Below are positions 5,699 to 12,940 of a stretch of DNA of 13,150 bases, piece after piece. A program made the translations under genes and the position numbers. The notes under the pieces are model-generated. The model was not told the origin of the DNA. It made no database searches and saw only the letters and a list, made by a program, of their open reading frames with translations. Origin of the DNA: an uncultured Candidatus Melainabacteria bacterium (lineage in GTDB: Bacteria > Cyanobacteriota > Vampirovibrionia > Gastranaerophilales > Gastranaerophilaceae); the NCBI GenBank assembly GCA_937898445.1, contig CALEJY010000305.1:1-13150 (forward strand). The letters are read 5' to 3'. Positions within the stretch are counted from its first letter, which is position 1; each line of letters begins with the position of its first letter.

Positions 5699-7951
5699 TT
5701 ATTCTTGTGAGTTGCAGTTTTTTTCTAAGAAAAAATACTGGTCTGGGTCGACCATTTTCACAAACTTTAAAACAGCTTCTGCCGTTTCTTTGATACTACC
5801 ATTGTTAATAATCTCATTTGTTATATAAGTATGGCTTTCCTCGTTAATTGTCTTATAAACTGTTTGCATCAATACTTCATCAGCTTTATATTCATCTTTT
5901 AAATTTACAATATCGTCAATTCTTTTTCTCAAATCAGATTTGGTTGGATTTTTATAAGTGGTAAATATTTCTAAGAATCTTCTAAGAAAATGTCCAATGA
6001 TATAATCATCTTCATTAGGATTCTCTATGTAAGATTTTATTTGATAAAACAAGAACGAATATTCTGCTTTCTGTTTAAGCAAATTCTTTGGAAAGTTTGT
6101 AATAATTGAATCCTCTTTATTTCTTTGTATATAGTAAATTTCAATCTGTTTCTCAGGTCTTTCCGTAAGTAAGCTAAATAGATGATAATTATGAGTGGAG
6201 ATAAACAATTGTTTGTATCGCTTCTGCTTTTTACCATCTGAATCCATAAATTCTTCATTGCGTAATCTTGAAATTTCTGAAAATATCGCATAAATATGGT
6301 TATTGTCTAAACTTGAAATTGGGTCGTCTATATACAAGATAACATTTCCACATTTATCTATTAAATCTTTAGAATCAAGACTTGCTAAGAAATGAGCAAA
6401 AGATATTGCAGTCTTTTCACCATCACTTAAATGATGAGCAACTTCTCCATTTCTTTTAAGTACATACTTGTTTTCATTCCCTTTGGAAGTTTTTTGAGCT
6501 AATTCTATTTCTGATTTTCCCATGAATAATCTCTTAAGGATAGTATTAACCTTTTCAGCTCCTGCAACACTTTCTGATATCTTAGCTTCTAAAAGTTGTA
6601 TTTCTTCTTCTTTTTCTTTTATTTCTTTATTAGTTTTTTCTATATTAGCATTTGATTCATTTATTATTTCTTCAGCTCGAATATAATCTCTTCCAATAAT
6701 AATTTCAGATACATAATGCTTGCACAATTCGTCTATAGTATCTCCCTTTTGTTTTTCAAAATCATTATTAAAGTCATTATGTTCTTTTATAACACCATTA
6801 TTTATTTTCTGTATTTGAGTATTTATTTTAGAAAAATCATAATCAATATTATATTCAATTGGTTGGGTTACAGTCTTTAGTTTCTTTTCTAAAAGAGTTA
6901 GAATCCTTTTAATAACTTTGTTATATTCAATACGTAATTTTTCAAGTTCTTCCTTTTCTTTAAGGTATTTATTCTCAAATTGCTCATAAAACTTACTAGT
7001 ATCAGGTATAATATCATTAAATGAGGATATTATTTTTATAGTCTGTTGCATTATTTCAATTCTAGAAATAAAATCACTATATGATTTATCAAAATGTTCA
7101 TTTAATTCCTTGATAATACTTTCATCTAGTGGGTGTCCACAATATAAGCATATATTTATATCTTTATGAAGTGGTAATCCCTCTCTTACCCATTTTTCAG
7201 CTTCCTTATTATTTGATAGTCTAGACAAAGGAGCTGCTATATTTACAGTTTCGTTTAATAAATCTTTTACCTTTTCAATATCTATAACTTGTATAGGTGA
7301 TATTTGAAGGATATCTGATTTATTTTTCTCGGCAATTGCCATACTTCTCTTTTTACATAATTCTTCGTCATCTTTTATAATATGAGATTCAATGGACTCT
7401 TCCTCTTTGAGTTTTCTTTCATAGCTTGAGAATGTCCCAGCTGTAAATGTGCAATGTAGCCTTCCTTTAATTTTACGAGCCTCATTTGAACGCTTTTCTT
7501 CTAAGAATTTCTTATTTTCTGAAAGTTGTTTCTTAAATTTTGTAATATTATCAATTTCTGACTTTATTTCTTTTTTTAATAGTTCTATTTTAGTCATAGT
7601 ATCTTGTGCATTATTAGCTAAAACTAAAATGTTACTAGCTCCACTATCTTCAAAGAATAAATTTTCCTCAACATAATCAGAATTGAATACTTTTGTTGTT
7701 AAACGATTTATATCTATTTCCTCTTTTGAATTTAATTTAGTTCCATCGTCAAGTTCAAAGGTTACATCAAAACCATCTTCATAATGCATAGGAATTGTTT
7801 TAGTATCAAAAGTACTAAATGCTCTAGATAGAGTTGTTTTTCCTGAATAATTCCAGCCATATATAACATTAAATCGTCTAAAGTCATTAACTCCATCAAA
7901 CGTAAAATTGTTAAATCTTCCTAGTTTATTGATAATAATCTTTTTTATCAT
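5699..7951 (-). CDS. rloC-like: RloC/PrrC-like AAA_13 ATPase, putative anticodon nuclease
   Basis: ABC/SMC-type ATPase of 750 residues. Walker A is GWNYSGKTT (32-40), followed by the AAA_13-type segment KVFNSDYVEENLFFEDSG (87-104). Long charged coiled coils (about 120-160 and 325-465) flank a zinc-hook-like CLYCG (Cys268, Cys271). Then come the ABC signature LSDGEK (508-513), Walker B ILYIDDPISSLD (538-549) and the H-loop STHN (His587). The C-terminal region has R657-x3-E661 and NEESH with His707, matching the Arg-Glu-His order of the PrrC/RloC anticodon-nuclease triad. RloC proteins excise the tRNA wobble nucleotide, respond to DNA damage, and are often linked to restriction systems. Here it is the last gene of the operon, 38 bases after the GIY-YIG gene, with AGAGGAG before the ATG. 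Related AAA_13 proteins may lack tRNase activity, so family is more certain than function. Confidence 0.75.
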   Translation of the reverse strand: MIKKIIINKLGRFNNFTFDGVNDFRRFNVIYGWNYSGKTTLSRAFSTFDTKTIPMHYEDGFDVTFELDDGTKLNSKEEIDINRLTTKVFNSDYVEENLFFEDSGASNILVLANNAQDTMTKIELLKKEIKSEIDNITKFKKQLSENKKFLEEKRSNEARKIKGRLHCTFTAGTFSSYERKLKEEESIESHIIKDDEELCKKRSMAIAEKNKSDILQISPIQVIDIEKVKDLLNETVNIAAPLSRLSNNKEAEKWVREGLPLHKDINICLYCGHPLDESIIKELNEHFDKSYSDFISRIEIMQQTIKIISSFNDIIPDTSKFYEQFENKYLKEKEELEKLRIEYNKVIKRILTLLEKKLKTVTQPIEYNIDYDFSKINTQIQKINNGVIKEHNDFNNDFEKQKGDTIDELCKHYVSEIIIGRDYIRAEEIINESNANIEKTNKEIKEKEEEIQLLEAKISESVAGAEKVNTILKRLFMGKSEIELAQKTSKGNENKYVLKRNGEVAHHLSDGEKTAISFAHFLASLDSKDLIDKCGNVILYIDDPISSLDNNHIYAIFSEISRLRNEEFMDSDGKKQKRYKQLFISTHNYHLFSLLTERPEKQIEIYYIQRNKEDSIITNFPKNLLKQKAEYSFLFYQIKSYIENPNEDDYIIGHFLRRFLEIFTTYKNPTKSDLRKRIDDIVNLKDEYKADEVLMQTVYKTINEESHTYITNEIINNGSIKETAEAVLKFVKMVDPDQYFFLEKNCNSQE

Positions 7952-7989
7952 AACAACTCCTCTTTGTTGTGATAATACAAATAAGAATC

Positions 7990-9156
7990 TTATACATTCT
8001 GTATAGTCTTTGTTTCTCGGTTATATCTATAATTTACAACTTCACCAGTTACTATTAGCTTTATAATTTGTTCAACTATTTCATAAGGAACTTGAAACCA
8101 CTCTCTTGGAGTATGTCTGGAACCCTCATTATCAAAAACATCAATGCTTATTTGACAAGAGCCTAGAAATCTATGCAGTAAATCTTCAAATTTTTGTGTA
8201 TTCATATTATAAGTTTTAAATTCTGCAACAATCTTTACTGGAGCCATTAGATACGTTGGGTCCATTGCTGCATTTTTTATTCTCTCTGTAACTGTTGTTG
8301 TACAAAATCCTATTTTGTATAAATTTCTAATGCTTCTAATTCTTTCATCTCGGCTTTTGGATTGCAGAACATATATGTATCCAGTAGGTTTATCTTCGTC
8401 TTGGATATTATTAAACTTCTTCATTTTTTCTTCTATTGTATTTGAGACATGTTTACCAGTTTCAAACAATCGCTTACATAAGGACCTATATCTCATATTG
8501 GATTCTGTCCCATTTTCAAATACTAAGTGCGTTCTACCGTCAAACTTGTTTTCATAACCTCGCTCAACTCGCTTGATGTCATAAAGTTTGTCAACATATA
8601 ACAAAATACCATTTAATACGAATATTTGTCCTTCTTGAACTTGCTTTTCGTTAAACTTTTCAAGTGTTCTAATGCCGTATTTTAATTCGTTTTGACATCT
8701 TTTGAATATTTCTTCATACTCTTCAAAGTTAGGACAGCTTTTTCTTCTAGCGATATAGTCTGCTTTTGCAATTTCTTTAGGAATATTCTTTAATGTAAAG
8801 ATATCCACATCATCTGACAATAAATCTAATTCATCATCAGCAAATATATCATCTAGTGTTATCGGTACAGATTGGTCAGGTGATAATAAACCATGCCTGT
8901 CATAAGCCTTTAAAATTTTAGCTTTTGCGACATCTTCAATCATCCCTTGTAGTCTAAAGTACAAGCTTCTTTCTAATACACTATCAGTATCAGCTTTTGG
9001 AAGTTCTCCAGTCTTATCAATAAAGTCATTTATTTCTTCAAAGGACCTAATCAATCTTTCATCAGAAGTACAACTGTTAGAAGCTTTTGGCTTTACTTCT
9101 AATAAATTTAGTTCATCACTATTGAATATCTTATCTAATTCTTTATCTATATCCAT
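7990..9156 (-). CDS. GIY-YIG nuclease with T5orf172/MUG113-type domain
   Basis: Probable DNA endonuclease of a restriction-like system, 388 residues. The C-terminal domain carries GYIYVLQS (259-266, the GIY part), LYKIGF (279-284, the YIG part), Arg292 in TERIKNA, Glu324 in FEDLLHRFL and REWF (351-354), as in the T5orf172 branch of GIY-YIG nucleases. The middle block, with ARRKSCPNFEEYEEIF (136-151) and LVFENGTESNMRYRSL (211-226), is, as I recall, shared by nucleases of the same cassette. Near the N-terminus, LDKIFNSDELNLL (7-20) and LDDIFADDELDLL (101-113) are two copies of one acidic motif. The ATG overlaps the helicase stop as TAATG, so translation is coupled, with GGAG ten bases upstream. 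The helicase frameshift may therefore also lower expression of this protein. Target sequence unknown. Confidence 0.85.
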   Translation of the reverse strand: MDIDKELDKIFNSDELNLLEVKPKASNSCTSDERLIRSFEEINDFIDKTGELPKADTDSVLERSLYFRLQGMIEDVAKAKILKAYDRHGLLSPDQSVPITLDDIFADDELDLLSDDVDIFTLKNIPKEIAKADYIARRKSCPNFEEYEEIFKRCQNELKYGIRTLEKFNEKQVQEGQIFVLNGILLYVDKLYDIKRVERGYENKFDGRTHLVFENGTESNMRYRSLCKRLFETGKHVSNTIEEKMKKFNNIQDEDKPTGYIYVLQSKSRDERIRSIRNLYKIGFCTTTVTERIKNAAMDPTYLMAPVKIVAEFKTYNMNTQKFEDLLHRFLGSCQISIDVFDNEGSRHTPREWFQVPYEIVEQIIKLIVTGEVVNYRYNRETKTIQNV

Positions 9157-10157
9157 TAATTACCAACTCCACGTTCACGTTTTAGTTTTCTCAATAGGAT
9201 TAAAGCTTCTGCCATTCGTCTTTCCTGTGGGTCAAAAGACGAAATATTTGGCTGATTTCCTACTTCTTTTACAAATTTAACAATCTTTGGCCATAAGATA
9301 ATAGCTTCTTCTTCTGTAACATGAATTCTTGTTTCTTCAATACAGTTCTGAATAACCTTGAAAGTCTTTTTATCTAAAGACTTAGATAATATTTCAAAAG
9401 CCTTTTGGAATGGATTAATTGAATCAATTAAATCAATATTTAAATCGTTAATATTAACGAACTTATTAGCCATTTTTACAAACTGTTTATCTCCAGATTG
9501 TTCAATATCACAAGTTTTAATTGCTGAATCTACAACCACATATTGTCTTACTTCTTCAATCTCTTCATCACTTAAATCTGGATATGTTGTTTGAATTATT
9601 TTAGGAATCAAAACCTTATTGATAACTTCTGGGTCGACACTTCCGGTAAGAGCCTTAGCAATATTATCATCTTGTAATATTTTTGCCTTTAGGTCATTCA
9701 AGTCTGTTTCAACAATACTCTTTACCTTAACTGTTGAGGGTTGTTTAAAGCCTTTTATTTTAACAACACCTTTTGGAGCTTCTGTGTTGTCATCAGGTAA
9801 TCTCGTTTTGAATTTAAAATTAGGTGCCAAAACCTGTTCCATTAATAAAGAACAAGTAATTGCTTTCAACATATTATTTACAGCTATTGTAACCTCAGAA
9901 TCTTCTGCATCAGGTTGAGCAATCAGATTTGTAAATTGTGCATGAGTTTTATTTGCACTATCTCTTGTGCAACGTCCTATAATTTGTATTATCTCTGTTA
10001 ATGAGCCTCTATATCCAACTGTTAATGCGTGTTCACAATAAGGCCAGTCAAAACCTTCTTTTGCCATACCTAATGCAATAATTAGGTCCATATCATCAGC
10101 AGATTTTATGTTCTTTAAGTAATTAACTATTTTTTTCTCTATTGCTGGAATCATCAA
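9156..10157 (-). CDS. SF2 helicase, C-terminal part (separated by a frameshift)
   Basis: This is the second RecA-like domain and tail of the helicase that starts at 11085. Visible are DLIIALGMAKEGFDWPYCEHALTV-type motifs IV-V (GMAKEGFDWP at 30-39 of this reading) and motif VI QIIGRCTRD (58-66), with the arginine finger candidates Arg62 and Arg65, followed by HAQFTNLIAQPDAEDS. About 250 residues of family-specific C-terminal sequence follow. The nominal start is TTG at 10155-10157, without a Shine-Dalgarno site, and true homology appears to begin at KIVNYL just after the A7 tract, so independent translation is unlikely to give a working enzyme. It ends in TAATG with the GIY-YIG gene. Best treated as the second half of a frameshifted gene; confidence in family is high, in functionality low. 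Confidence 0.8.
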   Translation of the reverse strand: MMIPAIEKKIVNYLKNIKSADDMDLIIALGMAKEGFDWPYCEHALTVGYRGSLTEIIQIIGRCTRDSANKTHAQFTNLIAQPDAEDSEVTIAVNNMLKAITCSLLMEQVLAPNFKFKTRLPDDNTEAPKGVVKIKGFKQPSTVKVKSIVETDLNDLKAKILQDDNIAKALTGSVDPEVINKVLIPKIIQTTYPDLSDEEIEEVRQYVVVDSAIKTCDIEQSGDKQFVKMANKFVNINDLNIDLIDSINPFQKAFEILSKSLDKKTFKVIQNCIEETRIHVTEEEAIILWPKIVKFVKEVGNQPNISSFDPQERRMAEALILLRKLKRERGVGN

Positions 10158-11085
10158 CTAAATCTGCTACTTTAATAATTTTGCCATCAGTTCTTCTCTT
10201 TACAAATAAAACGCCAGTTTCATTATCTTGTTTTTCAAGTGTACCGATGTTGTCTAATATAGTATCAACTTCATTGTACTTTTCTTTTGTACTTTCCCCA
10301 GAATTAACATTTGGGATATGCAATATCGTTTTCTTGTCAGTATCTAGAATTTCATTTATAGCATTTAGATATTTACCTTGATAAAAATGATAGCCTATGC
10401 CCAATGTTTTCAAATAGTTATATCCATTAAGTTGGTCGTAATAGTTGTATGTAACTTTTTCAAATTTATCTTCATCTTCTGGCGATAATACAGGAACCCC
10501 ATCTCCTCTAAAATATGAACCTGTCATAGCTACAATATGAGCATTTGACTTTGTCATAATAGAGTGTAAAAGCATTCCTAGTTTACTATTTTCTTTGTCA
10601 GCTGAAACATGGTGAAACTCATCTATTGCTAACAAACAATCATTGAATTTAGCTTCTTCGACTTCTTCATATGCATATCTTAAAGTAGCATGAGTACATA
10701 TTAAGATTTTAGAATCACTATCTAAAATCTTTGCAAATAAGGTAACTTTTGACTCATCAGTTCCAGCCGTACACAAATTATATCTTTCATCAGGAATCCA
10801 ATCTGCAAAGAAACCGTTTTGTTTTAATTCAGTTCTCTTAAATGACGAACCAATTGAACGTTCTGGAACTGCAATAATAACTTTTTTAATACCTTGATGT
10901 TCAAGTTTATCTAATGCAATAAACATTAATGCTCGTGATTTCCCAGATGCTGGAGGTGCTTTTATTAACAAGTATTTAGCATTTCTCGCAGCAAAAGCTT
11001 TTTCTTGCATTTCTCTCATACCGTATTGGTTTGTTCTGGTGCTTTCTCCTGTGTGAGCATACGTAACATCAATTATATTAGGCAT
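10123..11085 (-). CDS. DEAD/DEAH SF2 helicase/translocase, N-terminal part (frameshifted)
   Basis: The 320-residue reading holds the first RecA-like domain of an SF2 ATPase: a Q-motif-like MREMQEKAF (around Gln27), Walker A APPASGKS (43-50), motif Ia IAVPERSIGSSF (71-82), motif II LLAIDEFHHV (151-160, DEFH in place of DEAD) and motif III MTGSYFR (187-193). It ends at DDSSNREKNS because the frame shifts in an A7 tract at 10130-10136; one A fewer would continue ...NREK-IVNYLKN... into the downstream frame. Such helicases move DNA for nucleases in restriction-like systems. AGGGGGA seven bases before the ATG is a strong ribosome binding site and overlaps the TAG of dinD; the gap to dinD is 11 bases. 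As sequenced, the product lacks motifs IV-VI and should be inactive unless the frame is restored by slippage or the base is a sequencing error. Confidence 0.85.
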   Translation of the reverse strand: MPNIIDVTYAHTGESTRTNQYGMREMQEKAFAARNAKYLLIKAPPASGKSRALMFIALDKLEHQGIKKVIIAVPERSIGSSFKRTELKQNGFFADWIPDERYNLCTAGTDESKVTLFAKILDSDSKILICTHATLRYAYEEVEEAKFNDCLLAIDEFHHVSADKENSKLGMLLHSIMTKSNAHIVAMTGSYFRGDGVPVLSPEDEDKFEKVTYNYYDQLNGYNYLKTLGIGYHFYQGKYLNAINEILDTDKKTILHIPNVNSGESTKEKYNEVDTILDNIGTLEKQDNETGVLFVKRRTDGKIIKVADLVDDSSNREKNS

Positions 11086-11096
11086 TTAAAATCCCC

Positions 11097-11945
11097 CTAT
11101 TTATCTTCCAGTCTTTTACGTTCTTCTCTTTCAATTTTCTTTATCGAGTCAACTGTTGGTAAATCTTCTGGCATTGTTCCACCAAGTTCTTTAATAGTTT
11201 CTCTTACCTTTTTACCAACTTCATAATGTGTTTGGTTTGCATTATACTTACCCTTAACATTTTCACGTCTTAGTTTTTCTTCGGTTTGTGTTGCTCGGAA
11301 TAAATTCGCAGCTAATTCTGTGCTTCCCATATGGTCCAAGATGTCTTGACTTTTCTTTAATCCTTTTCTGTCGTGAATATCTTGTCTGCTTAATCCGCCA
11401 TACAACCCTTTATATCCATAATTCTGAAATATTGCATAATCTCTTGGGTCCTTAACTCCAGCATTATTAGCAGCATCAGCTAAGTGTTTATTATGCTTTT
11501 TCATTTCTTCACGCAAGAACAATCTTCTCTGATTTTCTTCTGATTGAATTAATTTTTGTTCTTCTTCCTCTATCAATTCTTTTTGACGTGTTTTAATGGC
11601 AAAATATGCTTGTCCCATAGCGACATTCTTTTTTGAAGGGTCAGCATTCTGTACAATAAGATAGCAAGCGAATCTTGAAAGACGGTAGTCATCAACTTCT
11701 CTTGTCGCTCCAGAGCCTAATTCGACCATATTGCTGACATCAGCAAAATGGTCCTCAACCTCATACCCATTGTTTTTACAAGATTCTTTAGCTTTAGAAA
11801 TAGCATTTTCAAAGTTTCTCCATTGAGCGTACTCTAATAGTTTTGCTAAATCTCTTGCAGACCAATATTCAAAACCTTCTTCACTTATTTGCTTTATCTT
11901 TTCAAATGGTGATTTTAATAAATCATCAATACTATAATTAGACAT
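11097..11945 (-). CDS. dinD: DinD homologue (DNA damage-inducible protein D)
   Basis: 282 residues, the normal DinD length. Family signatures run throughout: SPFEKIKQI (12-20), EYWSARDLAKLLEYAQWRNF (26-45), EDHFADVSNMVELGSGA (64-80), RFACYLIVQNADPSKK (91-106), DYAIFQNYGYKGLYGGL (169-185) and LDHMGSTELAANLFRATQTE (203-222). The N-terminal third resembles Bro-N/antirepressor-type domains. In E. coli, dinD belongs to the LexA/SOS regulon and the protein promotes disassembly of RecA filaments. Here the gene has no promoter of its own in view: it starts inside the preceding gene with an 8-base overlap and has an excellent AGGAGG site, so it is made with the defence operon. A role in sensing or modulating DNA damage during phage attack or self-restriction is inference. 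Confidence 0.92.
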   Translation of the reverse strand: MSNYSIDDLLKSPFEKIKQISEEGFEYWSARDLAKLLEYAQWRNFENAISKAKESCKNNGYEVEDHFADVSNMVELGSGATREVDDYRLSRFACYLIVQNADPSKKNVAMGQAYFAIKTRQKELIEEEEQKLIQSEENQRRLFLREEMKKHNKHLADAANNAGVKDPRDYAIFQNYGYKGLYGGLSRQDIHDRKGLKKSQDILDHMGSTELAANLFRATQTEEKLRRENVKGKYNANQTHYEVGKKVRETIKELGGTMPEDLPTVDSIKKIEREERKRLEDK

Positions 11946-12930
11946 TGTTATCCTCCTTTTGTTCTATTTGGTCAAATAAACCCAGTTGTGCATTCTGTTC
12001 CTCATTCTTTCTTATTACCTTTGGCTCATCAAAAGTAACACCTATTGGAAGTTTTCGCCCTTCAAAACTTTCACCATTCATTGAATAAACCATCAGAACC
12101 TTTTTGTCTTTTTGGCGCTCTTCACCGTTTTTCATAACAACTTGGTACTCAATAAGAGCTTCAATCTCATCATCATTAGAACCTTGCTTAACAAAATTTC
12201 CATTTAAAGTTTTTGCTTGAAAGCAAGCATCTTCCATTATATAGTTTTGACCTTCACTTACACCTATTTCAGCTAATGTCCATTTATCTTTTAAATTGTT
12301 TGCAGTTACAGGTCTTATAATTTTAAGACGTTTATATACTTTTCTTGAATCTAAATCTTTGGTAATATCACCAGTAATGTGTTTATCAAAATCATCTTTG
12401 TCAATTGTGTAAATATCTTCTTTTTGAAAGCCTACAGCTTCTATTAAAGAGTTGTTTTTACACATTTGGAAAACATTGCTAACAGCTTTCCTTGATTTAT
12501 CAAGTTTGTTGACATATTCGCTATATTTTCTAAATTTTTCAATCAATTCTTCTAATTCTTTTTGGGACATTGAGTATATTTTTTCAATTATTGTTTTAAT
12601 TAACTTCGCAGGCTTTCTAACCCAATACTCAGGTTTCTGTCCTGTAAGTTCTTCTATAAAAGCTTTTCCCATTTCCGTTTCTGCAAAAGCAATTATACCT
12701 GCAATAGTAAAGCTTACTTTGATTCCAAATACAGTAATAATGCAACCTTTTTGTGGAGCATATACCATTAGTTCGACATCAGAACCAATATTCATGATGT
12801 CTTGAGTTATATTTTCAAAGATAACTTTTGTAGATTTTAGAACTTGTTCATAATCAGCAATAGACATGTAATTGTCTTCTTGTTTGAAATTTATATATAA
12901 ATTCTCGAAATCTTTTTCTTCATTATCCAC
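11938..12930 (-). CDS. Unknown defence-operon protein with clamp-binding-like motif
   Basis: I do not recognise a family with confidence. The 330 residues begin with a strand-helix arrangement (LYINFKQEDNYMSIADYEQV, 11-30) and DVELMVYAPQKGCIITVFG (51-69), which loosely recalls conserved hypothetical proteins in prophages and defence islands. A hydrophobic stretch (63-83) is short and probably buried rather than a membrane helix. Residues 105-145 are a charged helix; 195-300 look beta-rich. The acidic, probably disordered tail contains QLGLF (315-319), which fits the beta sliding-clamp pentapeptide. The start is GTG (12928-12930) with AAAGGAG five bases upstream, overlapping the end of the methyltransferase gene; the 3' end overlaps dinD by 8 bases. 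The tight coupling suggests a subunit of, or adaptor for, the same complex. Confidence 0.85.
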   Translation of the reverse strand: MDNEEKDFENLYINFKQEDNYMSIADYEQVLKSTKVIFENITQDIMNIGSDVELMVYAPQKGCIITVFGIKVSFTIAGIIAFAETEMGKAFIEELTGQKPEYWVRKPAKLIKTIIEKIYSMSQKELEELIEKFRKYSEYVNKLDKSRKAVSNVFQMCKNNSLIEAVGFQKEDIYTIDKDDFDKHITGDITKDLDSRKVYKRLKIIRPVTANNLKDKWTLAEIGVSEGQNYIMEDACFQAKTLNGNFVKQGSNDDEIEALIEYQVVMKNGEERQKDKKVLMVYSMNGESFEGRKLPIGVTFDEPKVIRKNEEQNAQLGLFDQIEQKEDNNV

Positions 12931-12940
12931 AATTACTCCT

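Noticed and set aside
5699..7951. Septu PtuA, retron ATPase or OLD-type nuclease as identity of the 750-residue ATPase
   Set aside because: No Toprim domain (against OLD) and no HNH partner or reverse transcriptase gene nearby. The zinc-hook CxxC plus R-x3-E...H order fits RloC better.
10123..10157. Programmed -1 ribosomal frameshift on the A7 tract to join the helicase halves
   Set aside because: A -1 shift reads AAA then TAG and stops. Only +1 or -2 restores the frame, so a base insertion or polymerase slippage is more likely than a classical -1 signal.
11938..12930. Membrane anchor in the 330-residue protein (residues 63-83)
   Set aside because: The stretch contains Lys71 and is flanked by soluble-looking charged sequence, so a buried strand-helix is more plausible.
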